DNA from: Ceratothoa steindachneri
Lineage: Eukaryota; Arthropoda; Malacostraca; Isopoda; Cymothoidae
NCBI GenBank assembly: GCA_963969495.1
Contig: OZ018319.1
Coordinates: 205,267,405-205,331,404 of the forward strand
Reading direction: 5' to 3'
Length of the DNA stretch: 64,000 nt
The notes under the pieces were generated by a model that had not been told where the DNA came from, searched no databases, and worked only from the letters and a program-made list of their open reading frames with translations. Both the position numbers and the translations under genes were made by a program. Below, in pieces: positions 12,607-25,129 of the stretch (positions within the stretch are counted from its first letter, which is position 1; each line of letters begins with the position of its first letter).

Positions 12607-13044
12607 GAGATCGTTTTCATCCACTTTCGGGGTCATTCGATCGTTTTCATCCACCTTCGGGGTCATTGGATCGTTTTCATCCACTTTCGGGATCATTGGA
12701 TCGTTTTCATCCACCTTCTTGGTCATTGGATCGTTTTCATCCACCTTCGGGGTCATTGGATCGTTTTCATCCACCTTCGAGGTCATTTGGATCGTTTTCA
12801 TCCACCTTCGGGGTCATTGGATCGTTTTCATCCACCTTCGGGGTTATTGGACCGTTTTCATCCACCTTCGGGGTCATTGGATCGTTTTCATCCACCTTCG
12901 GGGTCATTGGATCGTTTTCATCCACTTTCGGGGTCATTGAATCGTTTTCATCCACTTTCGGTTTCAGTGGATCTTTTTCATCCACCTGCGGGGTCATTGG
13001 ATCGTTTTCATCCACTTTCGGGGTCATTGGATCGTTTTCATCCT
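12607..13044. repeat. 30-bp tandem repeat, 15 copies
   Basis: Fifteen units of GGATCGTTTTCATCCACC plus TTCGGGGTCATT, one of them 31 bp. Thirty is divisible by three, so several frames on both strands stay open and encode 10-residue repeats (for example MTPKVDENDP on the minus strand). The single 31-bp unit shifts every frame partway, and there is no flanking coding sequence, so I treat it as a minisatellite. Confidence 0.95.
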
Positions 13045-13599
13045 CCCATGGGAGTACGCAATATCTTACAATAGTAAGAAAAACTGCAATGTGTAGTGAC
13101 CTCCCCCATTGCTATACTAACGGCATACCATTAATGAGTGCATGTCACTTTACTTTACTCCTTACCCTCCATTATATAGCGAGAATCTTTGCAATATAGA
13201 GTAGATAACATTGTTTTAACCATTTTAAGCAAAGATATATGCTTGAAAATAAAGTATGGCAAAATAAAAAAAATGGCTAATATGTTTGTTATCGTTTTCC
13301 ATCTCTAAAATACTTATTTTAAGGAGGGAAAATATGTTGCCTTATTTCTTAATTATAAGCACCAATTAATATTATGTTTAATTTTATTTTCATTTATTCT
13401 CTTCGAATAATATTATTAATTAATTTTTATATTACATTCATAGACGATACTTATTAGCGATTGTCATTTTGGCGGTCTCATAAAAGGAACAATTGTCATC
13501 TGTTTTCGAATATTATCGTTTACATTCTGTTTCTGCTTTTTATAACACCATTCCTGTTCTCTTGCCCTTGAAAATGTGGAAATAAACAAATTTCTCGAC

Positions 13600-13602
<3 letters not shown>
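13045..13602. other. AT-rich spacer
   Basis: No gene or repeat recognised. Confidence 0.4.

Positions 13603-13669
<67 letters not shown>
13603..13669. repeat. (TA)n microsatellite
   Basis: Uninterrupted TA dinucleotides. Confidence 0.97.
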
Positions 13670-13670
<1 letters not shown>

Positions 13671-13672
<2 letters not shown>

Positions 13673-13745
13673 CCAAGTTAGCTCAGCGATAGAGGTTTGG
13701 TCTAAATGTCCAAAAGTCTGAGGTGAGAGTCCTCTTGTCGGGGCG
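13671..13745 (+). other. tRNA-like sequence next to (TA)n
   Basis: An A-box-like TTAGCTCAGCGATAGAGG and a B-box-like GGTGAGAGTCCTC are spaced as in a tRNA, and the anticodon region is pyrimidine-flanked. The acceptor ends pair poorly. It directly follows a (TA)n tract. It could be a decayed tRNA-derived SINE head; a functional tRNA is unlikely. Confidence 0.35.
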
Positions 13746-14229
13746 ACGTGTTTATTTTCTCGTGGCATTCCTCGGGGTCATCTCCTCTAAGCTCTCTGTT
13801 CTCCTGTTTTTGTGTAACCTCTGCCATACACTTCTTTTATCTGGCAGCATTAGCGTCAACGTGGTAGATGTTTGCTAGTTTGCGCGCCAACCATAACTGG
13901 CCGATATCTTTCGGTCGTACAAGGAAGAGATGCGTTCACTATAGGGTACACAAACTATGGTTTTAAAATGCCTCTTCAAGAAAATAATTAAAGCGTTATA
14001 TTTGGTGGAGGGTTAATGAAATAGAATGCTCCCTCATCCCCCTAAAGTGACACGGACTTCATGACTTTCTTCCTCCATGCAACATATGAGATCCAAACTA
14101 CGGGAATTTTGTCAGATTCGTCATCACAACCACCCCACAATGTAGATTACATAGTACCACATACCGCTTTAGAGATTAATGGGAAAGGCAAAAAACAAAT
14201 GATTGTTAAGAAATGTGTCTGGATGTACA
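13746..14229. other. Unassigned spacer
   Basis: The 60-codon frame at 14061-14243 is unrecognised. It may be the upstream part of the LINE fragment that follows, but I cannot show it. Confidence 0.3.
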
Positions 14230-14487
14230 AAAGCTGGTCTTAGTAATAGCTAATGGAACGATAACAGAATTTGTCTCACTTTCATGTGGGGTGCCATAAG
14301 GTGTTATCATGGGTTCCTGTTATTATTATATACATAAATGGCATTCCACATGTGAATTCTCAGAACATTTAGAAAATATCGAATAATACCATATTAAGAT
14401 CTGATGTTCCCATTCGTGAGGACGAGGAAAAAATTAATCCGACCTTGAAGTAATAGATAAGTGCTGGGCCACCTGACAACGCTATTC
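14230..14487 (+). pseudogene. LINE reverse transcriptase fragment (5' part, interrupted)
   Basis: In pieces, the translation reads IANGTITEFVSLSCGVP, a stop, then GVIMGS. This parallels the CR1 motif VVNGQASEWVPVTSGVPQGSVLGP seen elsewhere in the window. Further on, REDEEKINPTLK parallels the linker before the thumb region. It is heavily mutated. It stops at the hAT element that begins at 14496, and homologous sequence resumes after that element at 16056. Confidence 0.55.
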
Positions 14488-15634
14488 TTCTAATGCAGGG
14501 GTGGGAAAACCCTCGCCCGAGGGCGAAGTTTTGCCCGCGAGCCGAATTCTCATGCTCCTTCTTCCCCCGAAAGTGATATATTTGTATGCACAAATTTTCA
14601 GTAGTAAAATTTAAATATTTGTATGTCCAATTTCCATGGTGGCAGTCAATAACAATGTTGCGCATCATTTTTTTTTATATTAATGCATGATGTAAAGGTA
14701 TCTTCTTTGAATAATAGTATTTCCCCACCTACTAAGACATTACTTCCAGAGAGAAAGCGACCCGTTACTCCCCTCGACTCATTCTAACCTCACCCTTTTT
14801 CGACTCACCGCCAGGTCTCCGTGAAATTCACACCGAGGATACCTCCCGGCCGTCTCAATCTTCCTTTCCCCCTCCCTCGGGTCGGGAGATTACTTTGTAG
14901 ATTCGCCGTGAACCGCGTTTATGGCTCCCGCCGCTGTCATCCGTCTGGCCCGCTGATCCCTGCCTTTGACACCTCACCGCAAGGAGACGCTCGGGTTGTC
15001 AGGCCCGATAACGAAGGTTAAAAAAGGTCTCAATCTATCTCCCTGTTTTGAAGAACTCCGGCTATATGTGCACCCGCTCCCGGACTACAGGCAGATTTGG
15101 TTTGACGCGACGTCCCCGAAAGGAGTGCAATTCAACGAGCTCTCTTCCAAGAAGTGTGAGTGACGGTCGCAAGTCACGGAAGAGCTGGACATCACACCCG
15201 TATCTTCGGGTCAGAAAGAAGAGCCTCGTGAGGCAACGTCAGCCTTTCTCATCCTCCTTCGGATCAAAGATTAGAGAAGCCGTCCTCCGAAGTTCTTCCG
15301 GTGACCTCTTAAGGACAAGATGCCCGTTAGCTTTCTCAAGCTGAGTGTGGAGAAGTCATCTCTCCCCCCTTTCGAAGTTCGTTCGGTGACACCCTGAGGA
15401 CAGGAGGCCTGCATCTCGCAAACACAAGTAGAGAAACGTAGCCCCACCTGCTGCAGGTTTGTTGCTACCCTCGGAGTAATCAAGGTCTCCAAACCTCCCC
15501 AAGTTTCCATCCGCTTTAGTCTCGAGTTTCAAAGGAAGTAAATCCCTCCTTACCCTCAATCTCCCATTATAACCATTCCCTAACCACGGTTATCTTATTA
15601 GTATTCGGAGCTTAAGTCCGTCTTATTTATGTAT

Positions 15635-15720
<86 letters not shown>

Positions 15721-16055
15721 ATATTTATTGTTGTGCCTTTGATTTCGTGTGTACTAAAATCTATTTTGTCATTGTGTTTGTTATATTCATTGGTCACGAA
15801 ACTGCCGCTATCTATTCAAATCGCACTCTTAGAACAATAACAGTTGTCGCCTTGCTTGGCCTACCTTAGAGCCTTTGTGTGCATATTTACGTATACTTGA
15901 CCATACCTCGACACATGAGTCTATGGCCCCATGTAATAAATTTAAACTACATTTTTAAAGATACAAGAGTTAAATTTTATTTTTCACCCTCCGATTTCTT
16001 TCATTAGAAATTTTCGCCCACGGCTCAAAAAAGTTTCCCCACCCCTGCTCTAAAG
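14488..16055. mobile_element. hAT-like element with nested repeat
   Basis: The termini are CAGGGGTGGGAAAACC (from 14496) and, on the minus strand from 16047, CAGGGGTGGGGAAACTT. The flanks TTCTAATG and CTCTAAAG agree at 6 of 8. At 1552 bp it is much longer than the other MITEs here because it contains a GC-rich block (about 14750-15600) and a separate dispersed repeat (15295-15850). The same LINE continues on either side, which independently supports both boundaries. No transposase is visible. Confidence 0.75.
15295..15850 (-). repeat. Dispersed repeat shared with the CR1 5' region at 60.65 kb
   Basis: The minus strand from about 15850 down to 15295 matches 60655-61190, beginning at the same GCGACAACTGTTATTG and including a (TA)n tract at 15639-15718 in the matching place. 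I judge the similarity by eye as about 75-85%. Beyond 15295 the two copies diverge. It is either a CR1 5' untranslated region or an independent element that the CR1 copy carries. Confidence 0.7.
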
Positions 16056-16440
16056 AGTAAGGTTCTATACATATAAGGCCTATAAAAAGTATTGATTAGT
16101 AATAATTACTAAAATATGTATAGAAACTGGTAGAATGAAATCTAAAAAGATCTAGTTGCGTCTCTTACTAGCAGTCTACAGCTTTCTAGACAGTAAGACG
16201 TAAAAAATAGAGGGATGAAAATATTAGGAAATATCGAGTTTCAATTTCGCAATATGAAAATTTTTCTCTTTTTAATCACTAGTTTAACTAGAATTGGTTC
16301 AGCGAGATCACTTAGGATCACCTTGACTCAGACATCATGTTCAAAGGTTAGAAGAGTTCAGTCTAAGGCAACTAAACTGATGCCACCAATTAGGAATAAA
16401 AATTACGAAGACAGACTGAATATAGTCTGAATTTGTTTTT
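16056..16440 (+). pseudogene. LINE reverse transcriptase fragment (3' part, interrupted)
   Basis: The translation contains KDLVASLTSSLQLSRQ, then MKILGNIEFQFRN, then VRRVQSKATKLMPP and NYEDRL. These parallel, in order, the CR1 motifs KDLGVTITSDLKFSKQ, RMLGYIKRQFRY, LERVQARATKLIPS and YEDRL seen in LINEs A and C. Stops and frameshifts make it non-functional. It is the continuation of the fragment at 14230-14487 across the hAT insertion. Confidence 0.7.
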
Positions 16441-17189
16441 GTTAAGGATTCTCAAATCAAGCGCATAGCTCGAGTTGATGTGATTTTGATGTATTTTGAT
16501 GTGATTTTTATAGGCGATTAGAACTGTCTGGCGCCGTGCTTATGCAACATCTACAGTTCGAATGGCATCTAAAATACTACAGTTGATGGAAAGTCGACCC
16601 AAATCAGTACGCTTGTTTGAGGACTAACTACACTCATTGTGATTTAACTTCCCGCAGCTTCAGAAGCATTGTTTACACTTGAATGATCCATAGTCCAATA
16701 ATTCTGAATAGATTCGATAACATGGCCTCAAGACCTTTGGATCTCTCGGTGATCTTCTTTCCAGGCATATTTCGTGTTGAAATAGGTTAAAATAGTCACC
16801 ATCAGAACCTAATGTAGTACCATCCAACATAACATAAATAAGTCTTGAAGCAAAGACAACTTCCATGTGGGGGGGGGCGAGGTTGCTATAGATCCTAGTT
16901 ATTTTTTATTAACAAATACCAACTTGTAACAATGCATTATGAAGTAGAAAATTATGCGGTAACTGCTTTTCTGTTTGGAACATTAATGCGTTTAACTACT
17001 TCCTAGTGTGTATTTCCACTATTAATAAACACCAAAATTAGTTTAACATTTATTTCATTCAATTGCAATATAAAAACTGCAAAGTGGAACTTTCTTAACA
17101 GAAAAAAAAAACGAAATCAGAAGTAGGGGTTATGCCTCATTGAATCGGTTGTGAGAGATTTTAGATTACCTATTATCCATAACTCACTC
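16441..17189. other. Unassigned spacer
   Basis: No feature recognised; the 68-codon minus-strand frame at 16660-16866 is probably chance. Confidence 0.35.
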
Positions 17190-17441
17190 TATCCATCCAG
17201 TGTCGGCTCATGGTACTGGCAACTCGAGCAGTTGCCCGGGGGGCGCCATCAAGGATCTTCCCCCATAATAAAAACAATATTATTGTTTGTTAAAAAAAAC
17301 AACCCAGGTAATAAACTAATTTCTATTATTCTATTTTTAGTTTTTTCCTTGTGAATTTTTTTGATAATTATACTCTAAAAGGGCGCCGAACATCTGCTTG
17401 CCCAGGGGGCTAGCAACCATAGGGTCGGCCCTGTATCCATA
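17190..17441. mobile_element. hAT-like MITE
   Basis: The element is 17198-17433 (236 bp). The left end is CAGTGTCGGCTCATGG and the right end on the minus strand is CAGGGCCGACCCTATGG, each followed by a GCCC/GGGCGCC-rich subterminal block. The flanks TATCCATC (17190-17197) and TATCCATA (17434-17441) match at 7 of 8. Confidence 0.85.
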
Positions 17442-18563
<1,122 letters not shown>

Positions 18564-19139
18564 GGAAGAAAGTAGAGGTAGAGGTGACGCATCCTTGTCG
18601 CGGGAAGAGAGCTAGTGTGTACTTTTGACTTTTCGAGCTATGTCGGTGGGGGTACTTCTCTTCTGGGTGCCTCCTATGTTGATTTGGTCGAAAACGAGGT
18701 TCCAGACTAAGTGCGTCCGTCCTTCCTTTTTCTACTTTATCCTTCTCCCTTTTCACTTTTATCCTATCTCTTCCACTTATTATACAAAAAGATGAACAAA
18801 AAAACCTACTCCTATCATGTCAATCTTACCCTTTTTTCCCTCTATCTACATATAAGGACCTGGCAGCTACTTCATGCGTCAGAAGAGAGGCTTTGGAACC
18901 TCTATAAACAACGTTAATCTACGCTCACTGGTTGCGAGAGACTAGGACTAGATGTGTCCTAGGCGTTGGAGCACGATGAATGGGATGAATGTAGTGACTC
19001 GTTAACCCCTTCCCTAGCGCGTAATTATTGACCATTCCCAGTGACCGTTGACGGGTGCCTATGGCAGCATCAGTCCGAAATGATGGCCCTTTGTTACCAG
19101 GTTGGTTGCCAGGCCAATAAAAAGCTTTGGGTCGAGTCT
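18564..19139. other. Unassigned; possibly LINE A 5' flank
   Basis: No conserved motif is visible. The GC content rises from about 18920 and may mark the start of the LINE A 5' untranslated region, but the boundary cannot be placed. Confidence 0.3.
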
Positions 19140-19484
19140 CTTGGTGTGGCGGGATATCCATTGAACGCTACTCCGATATCCTGGCCGTCGTGAAGGGAAC
19201 TAGTAGGATTTTAGTACGGGGCGTGCTCCATGGTTCGCCTGGTGAGAAATCGATGGCCCCTTCGGGGACAGTCAGTGCTGCTTGGTTGGGAGCCACGGCA
19301 CGCCGAGGTTTTACGACTCGGTTGGACGAACAGCAGCACATGGAGCGTGCCTTCTGAAAGATCCGAAACGTCTGCGATGGATAGGCGGGAGCGACTCATG
19401 CGGGGTGAACTCACCCCCCCCCCCCCCCCTCCCTTCTTTCCCATTGAGTGGTCACAAAGTATTCCGATATAGAAAGTGTCGAGC

Positions 19485-19964
19485 ATGACTGTAAAGAAAG
19501 GACCAGGTGCGCTAAAATATACGTGCCCTACATGCAAAAAGGACAAGTGGTGCGTAGATTTCTCGGAGGGGTGTTTCTCAAAATGCCACCCTGGAAGTAT
19601 CTGCATGGACTGCGTCCTAAGGGAAGAACTGCAGGAGATTAAAGATCTGTTCAAATCTTCTGAGGAAAAATCTAAAGAATTGGAGAGGAAGCTGCAGAAC
19701 CTAGAGTCTGAACATGCGCGTCAGCTTCGCCGTCTCGAAGACAGGATCATCGAGTTGTCCTCAAGTTTAGAAGTCCAGTCGGCTACCGATTTATCTCCCA
19801 CCGACGTGGGTGGATCCGCCGACGAGACCCTCTCCCAAAAAGCGAGCACTTCATCGGCAGTGCCACGCCAGCCTTCCAATGTCCCAGAACTGGAGTCAGC
19901 TGCTGTGGGACTGGTTCAATGGGCCAAAAAGAAGAGAAAGAATAAAGAAAAGAAAAAGAAATAG
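19485..19964 (+). pseudogene. CR1 ORF1 N-terminal part, copy A
   Basis: From the ATG at 19485 there are 159 residues. A cysteine-rich finger (CPTCKKDKWC near residue 14, then CFSKCHPGSICMDC) is followed by a coiled coil of charged heptads at about residues 45-95, then a serine/threonine-rich region and a run of K/R ending in a stop. CR1 ORF1 proteins bind nucleic acid and form multimers through these regions. The esterase domain that should follow is out of frame downstream, so a frameshift or stop has truncated this copy. An in-frame GTG lies 9 bases upstream and was not used. Confidence 0.75.
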
Positions 19965-20039
19965 AATGTAGAAACAGAAGAAGAGAAAAGAGAAAAAGAA
20001 GTTAAACCAGAGAAAGATAAGAAAAAAAGAAGAAGAAAA

Positions 20040-20765
20040 AGAAGAAATATATGAAGAAGAAAGAGGAAACAGAGAAGTCGCTTCCTAAAGGGAAGACTCT
20101 GTCCTCTGCGAGGGTCGTCCTTATCAGGGAGTCTCAATCAAGGGATCCGTAACCCATGCTAGCGGCACGCTTTTTCACTAGTGTGAGGGTAAGCTGCCTC
20201 TCAGGACGCGGGAACCAACAAGTAAGAGTAGAGGCTGAGAAAACTCAGATTTCTTGAGAGTTCAGTCGTTGCCCTCTTGGTAAGGGGAAACGACCTCTAC
20301 CTCAGAGGAGGTAGGGTAGGCCCTACAGGCGAGATCTTTCAGACGGTCATGGGGGCTTTGGATGACTGTGGGTTGAAAACCCGCAGACGTGTCGTGGTCG
20401 AGATGCTCCCGAGAATTGGACCTCTCACTCGAGGTACGTCGCACTGGACCGTCGACTAGCAGATTTATGTACGGGGGAAGGGGTGTTTTTTTGTCGATCC
20501 CTACCGCATCTTTTATAGTAGGAACGATCTCTACCAAATGGATGGGGTGCACCTTTCCTTTAAAGGAAAGGCTGTACTCTTAAACCTGATACAAGATGTC
20601 GTTAACAGGACTCAAAGGACGGTCCGGCCCAGAGTGAGGGTGGGCGTGCGCAAGTACGCCAAAGTCACCCCTGGAAAGACTTTCGTGGTGGTCGCTCGAA
20701 AGGGTGCCACCACACTACTAAAAGAGAACAGAGAGACAAGTAAAACGGGAAACGGAAGAGCGTAG
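20040..20765 (+). pseudogene. CR1 ORF1 esterase remnant, copy A
   Basis: Pieces in different frames resemble the SGNH esterase of CR1 ORF1: RGNDLYLRGG at about 20285 (the GxND block), VVEMLPRI at about 20400, and MDGVHLSFKGKA at about 20540 (the D-x-x-H block). The serine block near 20100-20150 is not recognisable. There are several stops. Comparison with the intact copy at 61372-62529 makes the assignment firm. Confidence 0.65.
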
Positions 20766-20771
20766 GGAGTC

Positions 20772-21992
20772 CTACAGTCGGGGACTCACCAAAGTTCTTC
20801 TGTTTAATGCGAGGTCTATCAGAAACAAGTTTCTTGAACTTCGTGGCCTCGTAGTGACGGAAGAACTAGAGATGATGGCCATTATAGAATCGTGGATAAA
20901 AACTTCAAACCAAGATTTTGAAGGCCAATTCATGATTCCAGGATACCGACTCTTCCTAAAAGATAAGCCTGACAGAAATGGTGGCGGTGTGATGTTGTAT
21001 GTCAAGGATACATTCAACTCGACAAAATGCAACATCGCATCCCACCACGAGCTCCTAGGTGCAGACCTAGAAATAGGTCCTGCCAAATAAGAAGACCCTG
21101 GTACTTTATAGACATCCTGTCCAACTCGTTGAAAAGGACAGAGATCTGTACTAACTACTAGGAGAACTTGTCGAAGACAGAGTGTGTATCGTCATACGGG
21201 AATCTCAACACACAAGTTGACTTGGAAACCAGAGAACCCTGTGACGAGAACGCGCTACTCTCGGAATTCGCGGACAACGAGTTCCTGACTCAATGGGTGA
21301 GAGAGCTGACGAGAGGCAACAATACCCTCGACTTGGTTTTCACCTCTGAGGATGACATCATTGAGGATCTCTCGGTAGGCGAAAGCCTCGGTGGCAATGA
21401 TCAATGACTAGTCATATTTATAGTCATGGTCCCCAAAGTAGAGTCTGCGATTAGTAAATCGAGGGAAACTGATTTGAGAAGAGCAGACTTTGCAGGTCTT
21501 CGTGCTGGCTTGACTGATGCGAGGCTAGAAGTGTGCGAGGATGTTGAAGATTCATGGAATAGATTCAAAGCTACGTTCATGAGTCTTTAATCACGTTTCA
21601 TCCCTTCGAAAAGCCGTAGTCGGTCTTCCGTTCAACCAAAGTGGTTTAATCGAGAAATCGGTCAACTTCTAAGGGATAAGGGAACGGTGTACCGGCAGTC
21701 AGAGATTTCTGGAGACTTTGACGAGTACCGTAGGCTAGCTGAGAGGGTGAAATCCAGCATAAGAGTGGCTAAGCGGTCTGAGGAACTCCGAGTGGCGAGA
21801 CTTTGTAAAGAGAACCTCAAGGAGTTCTTTGGATATGTAAACAGCCGTAAACCAATCCGTCGAACGATTGGCTCTTTGAGGAAAGAGGATGGGACATTAA
21901 AGCACTCAGATGCCGAAAATGCTAACCTCCTTAACGACTACTTCTCTTCAGTGTTTACAGTAGATTCAAGAGAAGTGCCCTTAAGGATATAA
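20772..21992 (+). pseudogene. CR1 ORF2 endonuclease and linker, copy A
   Basis: NARSIRNK (about 20808), IIESW (the conserved catalytic E within the TESW block), GGGVMLYVKD, then after a damaged stretch LTQWVRELTRGNNTLDLVFTS and VGESLGGND (in place of the usual SDH). The APE-type endonuclease nicks target DNA in this family. The central GDFN block is lost. The linker ELRVARLCKENLKEFFGYVNSRKPI and DYFSSVF (21687-21985) matches copy B. Coding similarity ends abruptly at about 21959-21992, where the inverted repeat begins. Confidence 0.75.
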
Positions 21993-23737
21993 TGAGATTT
22001 GGGGTTTCGGTGGTGCCCGATATGCATCACTGCATTTATTCACGTTAAAGGGCATTTTCCTACGTTTCCGACCACTCCACAATCTTCCGACGATCTTCCT
22101 GCAGGCGGGCAGTATTTCCATCCTTTGCAACGTTCATACCAAGCTTGGTATCGTCTGCAAATTTAGAAATCAAAGCAACCATGTCACCATCCGTGTCGTT
22201 GACGTAGATCATGAATAGTAGTGGTCCCAGGACAGAACCTTGAGGCACCCTGCTAGTAATGGGCACCCACTCAAAAGCCTGTCCATTCAGCACCACCTGT
22301 TGCCGTCTGCCACTTAGCCAGTTCTCTATCCAGCCTGCTCCTTTTCCGTCTATGCCCAGCGCTCAAACTTTCCGTAGAAAGCAGCGGTGTGGTACCTTAT
22401 CAAAGGCTTTCTAAAAGTCCAAATAGACTACATCCACCACCATGTCCCGATCGTGCTCACCGAAGACAAAGTGGAAGAATTCCACAAGGTTCATCAGGCA
22501 TGACCGTTGCCTTCGGAAGCCGTGCTGGGAACTCCTCAGTAGCAGGCTTGACTTTAAATGCGACGTCATTTTGTCCACCATCATGCTTTCCATGAGTTTA
22601 CCGACTATTGAAGTAAGACTGGTAGGTCAGTAGTTCGACGGTTCGTACGGTCTCCTTTCTTGAAGGTAGGAGTCACCTCTGCTTCGCGCCAGTCTCTAGT
22701 AACGCATTCGTTCCGGATTGACATGTTGAAGATTACGCTCAGGTGTCGTGACACTTGATCGGCACTTTTTTGAACCCTTTAGGTAGAAACCCATCCGGGC
22801 CAGGTGACTTATTCATCATTAGATCCAATGCCTCAGCCAACGGATTCCTACCCTGGGGAAAAGCTGGCGGACATGGACTTCACCGTAGGAAAAATTGAAA
22901 AGAAGATCACTGACCTAATGATGAATAAGTCACCTGGCTCGAATGGGTTTTCTACCTAAAGGGTTCAAAGAAGGGTTCAAGTGTCACGACACCTGAGCGT
23001 AATCTTCAACATGTCAATCTGGAACGAATGCGTTACTAGAGACTGGCGTGAAGCAGAGGTGACTCCTACCTTCAAGAAAGGAGACCGTATGAACCGTCAA
23101 ACTACTGACCTATCAGTCTTACTTCAATAGTCGGTAAACTCATGGAAAGCCTGCTACTGAGGAGTTCCCAGCACGGCTTCCGAAGGCAACGGTCATGCCT
23201 GATGAACTCTGTGGAATTCTTCCACTTTGTCTTCGGTGAGCACGATCGGGACATGGTGGTGGATGTAGTCTATTTGGACTTTTAGAAAGCCTTTGATAAG
23301 GTACCACGCCGCTGCCTTCTCCGGAAAGTGCGAGCGCTGGGCATAGACGGAAAAGGAGCAGGCTGGATAGAGAACTGGCTAAGTGGCAGACGGCAACAGG
23401 TGGTGCTGAATGGACAGGCTTTTGAGTGGGTGCCCATTACTAGCAGGGTGCCTCAAGGTTCTGTCCTGGGACCACTACTATTCATCATTTACTTCAACGA
23501 CACGGATGGTGACATGGTTGCTTTGATTTCTAAATTTGCAGACGATACCAAGCTTGGTATGAACGTTGCAAAGGATGGAAATACTGCCCGCCTGCAGGAA
23601 GATCGTCGGAAGATTGTGGAGTGGTCGGACACGTAGCAAATGCCCTTTAACGTGAATAAATGCAGTCATGCATATCGGGCACCACCGAAACCCCAAATCT
23701 CATTATATTCTTAAGGGCACTTCTCTTGAATCTACTG
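21959..23737. repeat. Large inverted repeat (palindrome) within LINE A
   Basis: The left arm, about 21959-22822, is the reverse complement of the right arm, about 22916-23737. The loop is about 93 bp. I followed the match at both outer ends (GATTCAAGAGAAGTGCCC against its complement near 23720), in the middle, and at the inner ends (GTGACTTATTCATCATTA against TAATGATGAATAAGTCAC). The left arm has about 40 bp that the right arm lacks, near 22556-22600. Identity looks above 95%. The left arm carries the reverse transcriptase on the minus strand (22060-22593), the right arm on the plus strand. Confidence 0.9.
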
Positions 23738-24345
23738 ACACTGAGAAGGACTTTGGTGTAACTATAACTAGTGATCTTAAGTTCTCGAGGCAGTGTATTG
23801 AGGCGGAGAAGAAAACCCAAAGGATACTAGGTTACATAAAGCGACAGTTTAGATATCAGAACAAGGACCTAGTACTGTGTTTGTACAATTCACTTGTCCG
23901 ACCGCACCTGGAGTATGCCATACAATTTTGGAGTCCTTCGTTTCGAAAGGACATTGCAAGATTGGAACGCGTGCAAGCCAGGGCAACCAAGCTGATCCCC
24001 TCTATCATACATAAAAGTGAAGAAGATAGATTAAGAAAATTAGATCTGTTCTCGTTGGAAACCCGTAGACTGCGTGGTCGGCTCATCGAAGTTTTCAAAT
24101 TCTTCGAGGGTTCGACAATGTTGACTACAGGGATATTTTCAGCCTTAATGAGAGCAGAACAAGAAATCACGGCTTCAAACTTGAGCTGAAGCGTTACAAC
24201 CGCGATCTGTGTGGGAATTTTTCACGTACAGTATCTGTGGTAGCTGGAACGCACTTTCGATGGAGGTTCTCAATAGCAATTCTGTTGACCAGTTCAAGAC
24301 AAGACTAGACAAAGTCTTGAAGAGTGGCCGTTTAGGGAGGACGTA
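22850..24345 (+). pseudogene. CR1 ORF2 reverse transcriptase, copy A
   Basis: In order: SSQHGFRRQRSCL, VVYLDF (with a stop right after) and KAFDKVP, VPQGSVLGPLLF, SKFADDTKLGMN (catalytic FADD), then MPFNVNKC, ITSDLKFSRQC, RRLRGRLIEVF. These are the finger, palm and thumb motifs of non-LTR reverse transcriptases. At least one stop and several frameshifts interrupt it. The 3' end reads into the terminal (CT)n tract. Confidence 0.85.
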
Positions 24346-24443
24346 AGACAATTGAGCGGGGATGTGCCCGCTCAACAGCGAGTCCAAAGGTATCCTCATT
24401 GAATGGACCGTAAGGTCTTCTAGCGTACTTATTTTCCTTGTTA

Positions 24444-24476
<33 letters not shown>

Positions 24477-24499
24477 TCTCTCGCTCTCTCTCACCCATT

Positions 24500-25110
24500 G
24501 AACTGCAAAATAGGTATTCAGAATTAAAAGAAGAAGATACTTATTTATTTGGAGACTGCTTAATCAGAGATCAGATTGACTACTTCGGTGCGAAAAATTC
24601 TTGAAAACGTAAATTTAGGTGTTATCCTGGAGCTAACATCAAGAAGATAACCCAAGAGATAGACAACCTAACTTTAAAAAATCAAAAGTGTTCAGTAATA
24701 GCCGATGTTAGAAGTAATGATGTCTTTCGTAAAAATAATTATGCCGGAACTGAAGAGATAATTGAGGACTATACTACGTTCATCAAGAAAATCAAATCTA
24801 AGACTAAAAGAGGCATGGTAATCGGCTTACTACCGAGATTAAATTCAAATAGAGAAGCGTTAAGTCGAGCAATTGGCATTAACGATCGCGTAAAGAAGAT
24901 ATGTGAAAAAGAAAATGTTAAATTCTTTCACTTTTGTCATAAATTTATCCAAAAAGAGGCATACTTTAACCATGATGGAGCGCATTTTAGCCTAAAAGGA
25001 AAAAAGGAATACGGAGAATTGCTCCATCTAAATTTGATAGAACTTCTAGAACAACCTAGTATCTTCTCAGAACCCCAAGAAAATTCGGAAACTACTTCGG
25101 TGCAGCATTA
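24500..25110 (+). pseudogene. CR1 ORF1 esterase, copy B
   Basis: LFGDCLIRDQ (the serine position of the GDS block is C here), then VRSNDVF in the GxND position, VIGLLPRLNSNREALSRAIGINDRVKKI, and NHDGAHFSLKGKK with the D-x-x-H pair. The block order and spacing match the intact ORF1 at 61372. A stop follows near 24602 and a frameshift separates the two halves. The cysteine in place of serine would probably disable a serine esterase. Confidence 0.75.
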
Positions 25111-25129
25111 GAAGTAAACGGATAACTTC

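Larger units (their letters stand above)
19140..24495 (+). mobile_element. CR1-type LINE copy A (near full length, decayed)
   Basis: The order is a 5' untranslated region with a C-run at about 19412-19430, ORF1 (zinc finger, coiled coil, eroded esterase), ORF2 endonuclease, linker and reverse transcriptase, then a 3' untranslated region and a (CT)n tail at 24445-24495. This is the CR1 layout. Every ORF is broken by stops or frameshifts. A large inverted duplication (21959-23737) sits in the reverse transcriptase part. LINE B starts directly after the tail. Only the 5' limit is uncertain. Confidence 0.85.

Noticed and set aside
22060..22593. Separate minus-strand LINE insertion
   Set aside because: It is the reverse complement of 22916-23737 and forms the left arm of a palindrome, so it is an inverted duplication and not an independent LINE copy.
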